Positions 5,377 to 8,293 of a DNA stretch of 8,293 nucleotides are shown here, piece after piece. Both the position numbers and the translations under genes were made by a program. Source of the stretch: Devosia sp. Lineage in GTDB: Bacteria; Pseudomonadota; Alphaproteobacteria; Rhizobiales; Devosiaceae. Within the stretch, counting starts at the first letter, position 1. Every line of letters begins with the position of its first letter. The stretch is taken from contig JAQGKG010000080.1 in the NCBI GenBank assembly GCA_028290245.1, forward strand, positions 1 to 8,293, given 5' to 3'. The notes beneath the pieces were generated by a model that had not been told where the DNA came from, searched no databases, and saw nothing but the letters and a program-made list of their open reading frames with translations.

Positions 5377-6537
5377 CTAGATCGAAGCGCCGGCTTGGCG
5401 GAGCAGCTCGACGAGGTCGGGGTTCACTTGACCGGTGACCTTGTAGCTGTGGAAATTTTCGAACTCGCGGATGGCCCGGGCAGTAGAATCGCCCGGATGC
5501 CCGTCGATCGAGCCATGATAGAAACCGAGGCTGGCTAGACCCTTCTGGATGTTGCCAACCAGTTGGACATTGTTGGCCGGCAACACGTCGTCGTTGACTA
5601 CCGCCTGCTGTGGCGCAGGCTCAGCAGGACGCGGCGCCGCCATTGGCTCAAGCGAAGCGACCTGGATGTGAGCCGCTTCAACCGGAGCCAACGATGCCAG
5701 CAACGGCCGCTGCGGCACTGGCGCATTAGGGGTAGGCTCGGGCATCGACCGGCCGCCAACGACGGCGGCAACGATGGAATCAATCGTGGTGGCCGCAGCA
5801 TTGCCAATGACATCGACCGTCTGGTCGACCGGAGATAGCTCCGCGACGCGCGCCACGACGACATCCACCTTCGGCACTGGCGCGGCTGCCTGCCGCACGG
5901 GTGCGGGCGGCACTGGCGTCGCTTGCGCTACGGGCACCCTGCCCGCAGCGTCCGACTTGAGGATGGCGTCGATCACACCCGGCGTCAGTGCGCCCGTCGG
6001 CGTCATGCCGTTGCGAGTCTCGAACGAGCGAATCGCCGACGCGGTCATCGGGCCGTAGAAACCATCCACCGCGCCATTGAACAGGCCGAGTTCGTTCAGC
6101 TTTTTCTGGACGGCGAAGGCATCCTTATTACCAACCGGAGCACCCGGAACCACGGCGGGCGCCGGGGCGACCTGCGGCAATGCGGCGACGCTGCCCGTCG
6201 TGTCGTTGGAAATTTCAGGCAGCACAGATGTCCGCTCGGCCGATGCGGGCTGCGGCACAGGCGCCACCAGAGGCTGCGCGATCGGCACATCGATGGGCGG
6301 CGAGAAGAACGGCGCCGGGTGGCGTGCGGTCTGGAAATACAGGGCATTGCTGGCCGCGAGGGCGGTCAGCGTGACCATGGCCAGCAGGCCCGTCGATGCC
6401 AGCGGAGCGCGCATATACCGCGCCACAGTCCAAAGTCCGGCACGGCCCAGCGTGGCCGCGACAGCACTGCCCGCCATCAAAGGCAGGCGCGAGAAGGTTG
6501 TTGCCGTCATTGCGCTTTTCTTTTTTCGTCTTGCCAT
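5377..6537 (-). CDS. Membrane-anchored protein with two peptidoglycan-binding domains
   Basis: A 386-residue protein that probably binds the cell wall without an enzymatic domain of its own. Order: a basic cytoplasmic start (ARRKKKS); a hydrophobic segment at about 45-66 that is probably a single membrane anchor; a Pro/Ala-rich periplasmic stretch; a first PG_binding_1 domain at about 139-193 (VQKKLNELGLFNGAVDGFYG, then ASAIRSFETRNGM); a second Pro/Ala/Val-rich linker of about 130 residues; and a second PG_binding_1 domain at about 326-381 (IQKGLASLGFYHGSIDG, then ARAIREFENFH). The linker DNA has three copies of the 10-mer GGCACTGGCG (5714, 5873, 5909), from repeated APVP-type codons. The ATG at 6537 lies 31 bp inside the kinase gene; a second ATG at 6510 makes an ATGA overlap with the kinase stop and is a real alternative, though the basic n-region favours the first. 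The stop abuts the DUF1491 GTG. Confidence 0.88.
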   Translation of the reverse strand: MARRKKKSAMTATTFSRLPLMAGSAVAATLGRAGLWTVARYMRAPLASTGLLAMVTLTALAASNALYFQTARHPAPFFSPPIDVPIAQPLVAPVPQPASAERTSVLPEISNDTTGSVAALPQVAPAPAVVPGAPVGNKDAFAVQKKLNELGLFNGAVDGFYGPMTASAIRSFETRNGMTPTGALTPGVIDAILKSDAAGRVPVAQATPVPPAPVRQAAAPVPKVDVVVARVAELSPVDQTVDVIGNAAATTIDSIVAAVVGGRSMPEPTPNAPVPQRPLLASLAPVEAAHIQVASLEPMAAPRPAEPAPQQAVVNDDVLPANNVQLVGNIQKGLASLGFYHGSIDGHPGDSTARAIREFENFHSYKVTGQVNPDLVELLRQAGASI

Positions 6538-8276
6538 GGGGTTATCTGAGCGGCTGTCGGCTCTTTACGGAAGGGGGTAACGGAGCCAGTTTCTTCGGTC
6601 TTTATTGCCGGACCGTTTATGGGCAGCAAAACTGTCACGGTTGTCCCCGCTCCTATTTCAGACATGGCCCGCAAGGTGCCCTTATGCAAGTCCACGAGGC
6701 CCTTGACGATCGACAGGCCAAGGCCGGTTCCTTCATAGCGGCGGGCCAAGCCGTCCTGCACCTGGAAGAAGGCCTCGCCGATCCGATCCAGCGATTCGGG
6801 CGCCATGCCGACGCCATTGTCGCTGACCGAGAGATTTAGGCTCTGGCCCTGCCGCTTGAGGCTGACCGTCACCTTGCCCTTGGGGTGGCTGAACTTGATG
6901 GCGTTGGACAGCAGGTTGATCAGGATCTGGCGGCAAGCGCGCTCGTCGGCGACCAGCATCGGCAATTGCCCGGCGATATCGGCGGTCAGCGTGATGTTAT
7001 GCTTGGCCGCCATCGCCTCGACCATGCTGAAGCAGGGCGCGATCATATCTTCCACAAGGAAAGGCTCGGCCTGTAGCTCGAATTTTCCGGCTTCCAGCTT
7101 GGACATATCGAGTAGCATGCGCACCACTTCGATCAGGTGCTTGCCGCTCTGGTGGATCAGTCCGGCATATTCGCGATGGGTTTCGGACAGCTCGCCGCCG
7201 ATGCCGCTGGTCATCATCTCGGAGAAGCCGACGACGGCGTTGAGTGGCGTGCGCAGTTCATGGCCGATGGTGGCGAGGAAGCGCGACTTGGCGGCAGAGG
7301 CTTCTTCGGCAAGCCGCCGCGCCTCTGCCATGGCAATCTCATTGTCCTTGCGGCTGGTGACATCGTGGAACAGGGCCACGACTTCATGGCGCTGCTCGAT
7401 CCGGTCGGGATCGACGACTGGCGACAGGCTGATTTCGACCCAGATGAACCGCGGCACATTGCGGGCGCCACGCGCATCGTCCTGGCGCATCCGCACTTCG
7501 AAAGTCCGTGTCCGTCCACCCTGGTTGGCCTCGGCAAAAGCGCTGAGATAGGCGGGACGGTCGAGTATATGGATGCGATCGCTCAAGGTGCTGGTCGATA
7601 GCTCATAGCGGCGGCAGCCGAACAATTGCTCGGACGAGCGAGAGGCCAGCAGGATGTCGCCATCGCTGGAGAAGCGGATCACGCCGTCCTGCACATGCTC
7701 GATCAGGTGGCGATAGGCGGCCATCTGCGACTTGTCGTAGACTTCATAAGCCGCGTTGATGCGGTTAGCGGTGTGCAGAACGACCGCCGTGGCAGCGCAG
7801 AATGCCGCGACGTTGGTCGCCATCAGCACCGTCTCGGAAATAGCTATGGATGGCAGCGCGCTTGCAAGCCCGGCCAAGGTGACAACTCCGCCCAGCATCG
7901 CCCAGCTCTGGCGCCGCAATGGGGTGCGTCCGGCGAGTGCCGCCAAAATCGGGCCCATCACGGCAATGGCAAGGCCGGCATCGCCCAGGCGCGGATCGAC
8001 GAGCGTCAGCACGCAGCCGATGGCCAGCATGGCGTAGACCTGTCCGGCGGCGGCCAGATCGAACAGTTGGCGCTGGTGCAGCGACAAGGTCACCATGCCG
8101 ACGGTCAGTGCAAGAGCGGCAATAACGAAGGGAAGCAGGCTGCCGGTTACCAGCAGGTAGATCGCGAAGGGCATGGCCAGCGCGCTCAGCAGAATCAGCA
8201 GCCGAGAGTTGTTGGCAAGCGTCTTGCGGCGCAGAACTTCGGGCCGATGACCGTTTCCGGCTGCGGCCATGGGCAT
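6507..8276 (-). CDS. Membrane PAS sensor histidine kinase, DivJ/PleC-like
   Basis: A 589-residue inner-membrane histidine kinase. An N-terminal block of about five or six hydrophobic helices (about 25-170) leads through a short linker to a PAS domain (about 185-305, ending in ALFHDVTSRK). A coiled region (about 311-332) precedes the HisKA H-box FLATIGHELRTPLNAVVGFSEMM with His339. The HATPase_c domain has N-box INLLSNAIKF (Asn458), G1 box DNGVG (486-490), F-box FFQV and G2 box GTGLGL (516-521), all intact. A Pro/Thr/Lys tail of about 37 residues follows. The H-box and architecture resemble the DivJ/PleC/PdhS group that controls DivK and the CtrA pathway; exact orthology cannot be settled by eye, so I give no symbol. 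Start: ATG at 8276 or, better spaced from AGAG, the ATG at 8270. The gene overlaps the next by up to 31 bp. Its promoter is beyond the window. Confidence 0.92.
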   Translation of the reverse strand: MPMAAAGNGHRPEVLRRKTLANNSRLLILLSALAMPFAIYLLVTGSLLPFVIAALALTVGMVTLSLHQRQLFDLAAAGQVYAMLAIGCVLTLVDPRLGDAGLAIAVMGPILAALAGRTPLRRQSWAMLGGVVTLAGLASALPSIAISETVLMATNVAAFCAATAVVLHTANRINAAYEVYDKSQMAAYRHLIEHVQDGVIRFSSDGDILLASRSSEQLFGCRRYELSTSTLSDRIHILDRPAYLSAFAEANQGGRTRTFEVRMRQDDARGARNVPRFIWVEISLSPVVDPDRIEQRHEVVALFHDVTSRKDNEIAMAEARRLAEEASAAKSRFLATIGHELRTPLNAVVGFSEMMTSGIGGELSETHREYAGLIHQSGKHLIEVVRMLLDMSKLEAGKFELQAEPFLVEDMIAPCFSMVEAMAAKHNITLTADIAGQLPMLVADERACRQILINLLSNAIKFSHPKGKVTVSLKRQGQSLNLSVSDNGVGMAPESLDRIGEAFFQVQDGLARRYEGTGLGLSIVKGLVDLHKGTLRAMSEIGAGTTVTVLLPINGPAIKTEETGSVTPFRKEPTAAQITPWQDEKRKAQ

Positions 8277-8293
8277 CTCTTTGCTTACGCCGA

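Noticed and set aside
5923..6549. Plus-strand 208-residue open frame antisense to the peptidoglycan-binding gene
   Set aside because: More than a quarter Arg/His with no motifs; antisense of a Pro/Ala-rich coding region, which tends to stay open.
6805..7551. Plus-strand 248-residue open frame antisense to the PAS kinase
   Set aside because: Ser/Arg/Leu-rich shadow; the kinase on the other strand has every catalytic box intact.
1..8293. tRNA, rRNA, CRISPR array, insertion sequence or attachment site
   Set aside because: No cloverleaf, spaced direct-repeat array, transposase motif or terminal inverted repeats seen by eye on either strand.

Overview
The window is GC-rich, gene-dense chromosomal DNA that looks like a Hyphomicrobiales-type alphaproteobacterium. 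I infer this from two uncharacterised protein families typical of Alphaproteobacteria (DUF2336 and DUF1491), a DivJ/PleC-like membrane histidine kinase beside a peptidoglycan-binding-domain protein, and a CtrA-box-like element in the only real intergenic promoter region. A Devosia-like genus would fit, but I cannot prove it from sequence alone. There is no sign of a mobile element, phage, CRISPR array, tRNA or rRNA.

Layout. (A) 2-238, plus strand: the 3' end of a gene I do not recognise. It converges on (B), a minus-strand cluster from 3703 down to 235. In transcription order (B) holds a 57-residue basic protein (TTG start with a clear Shine-Dalgarno), a lipoprotein of unknown function (GTG start, overlapping the small gene by 8 nt), a two-domain chromate-family transporter ChrA (6 bp further on), and, after a 108-bp gap, a soluble GAF-histidine kinase. 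(C) 3704-3868: divergent promoter region with a CtrA-like box next to a TTGACG -35-like hexamer. (D) 3872-5047, plus strand: a DUF2336 helical-repeat protein. (E) A second minus-strand operon from 8276 down to 5044: a membrane PAS histidine kinase (DivJ/PleC-like), a membrane-anchored protein with two peptidoglycan-binding domains, and a DUF1491 protein. The genes in (E) overlap or abut, so they are probably translationally coupled; their promoter lies at or beyond the right edge.

How the genes may work together. Operon E pairs a cell-cycle-type sensor kinase with a cell-wall-binding membrane protein, which suggests (inference only) that envelope or division state is sensed. The neighbouring DUF2336 gene and cluster B share a divergent region with a CtrA-like site, so both may be under cell-cycle control. 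In cluster B a transporter and a lipoprotein lie upstream of an orphan GAF kinase with no response regulator in view. Both convergent gene ends (near 236 and 5045) overlap through a shared CTAG that supplies a TAG stop on each strand, leaving no room for a conventional intergenic terminator. I saw no obviously new multi-gene defence or mobile system; the best leads are the small basic protein, the unrecognised lipoprotein and the putative CtrA-linked divergent promoter.
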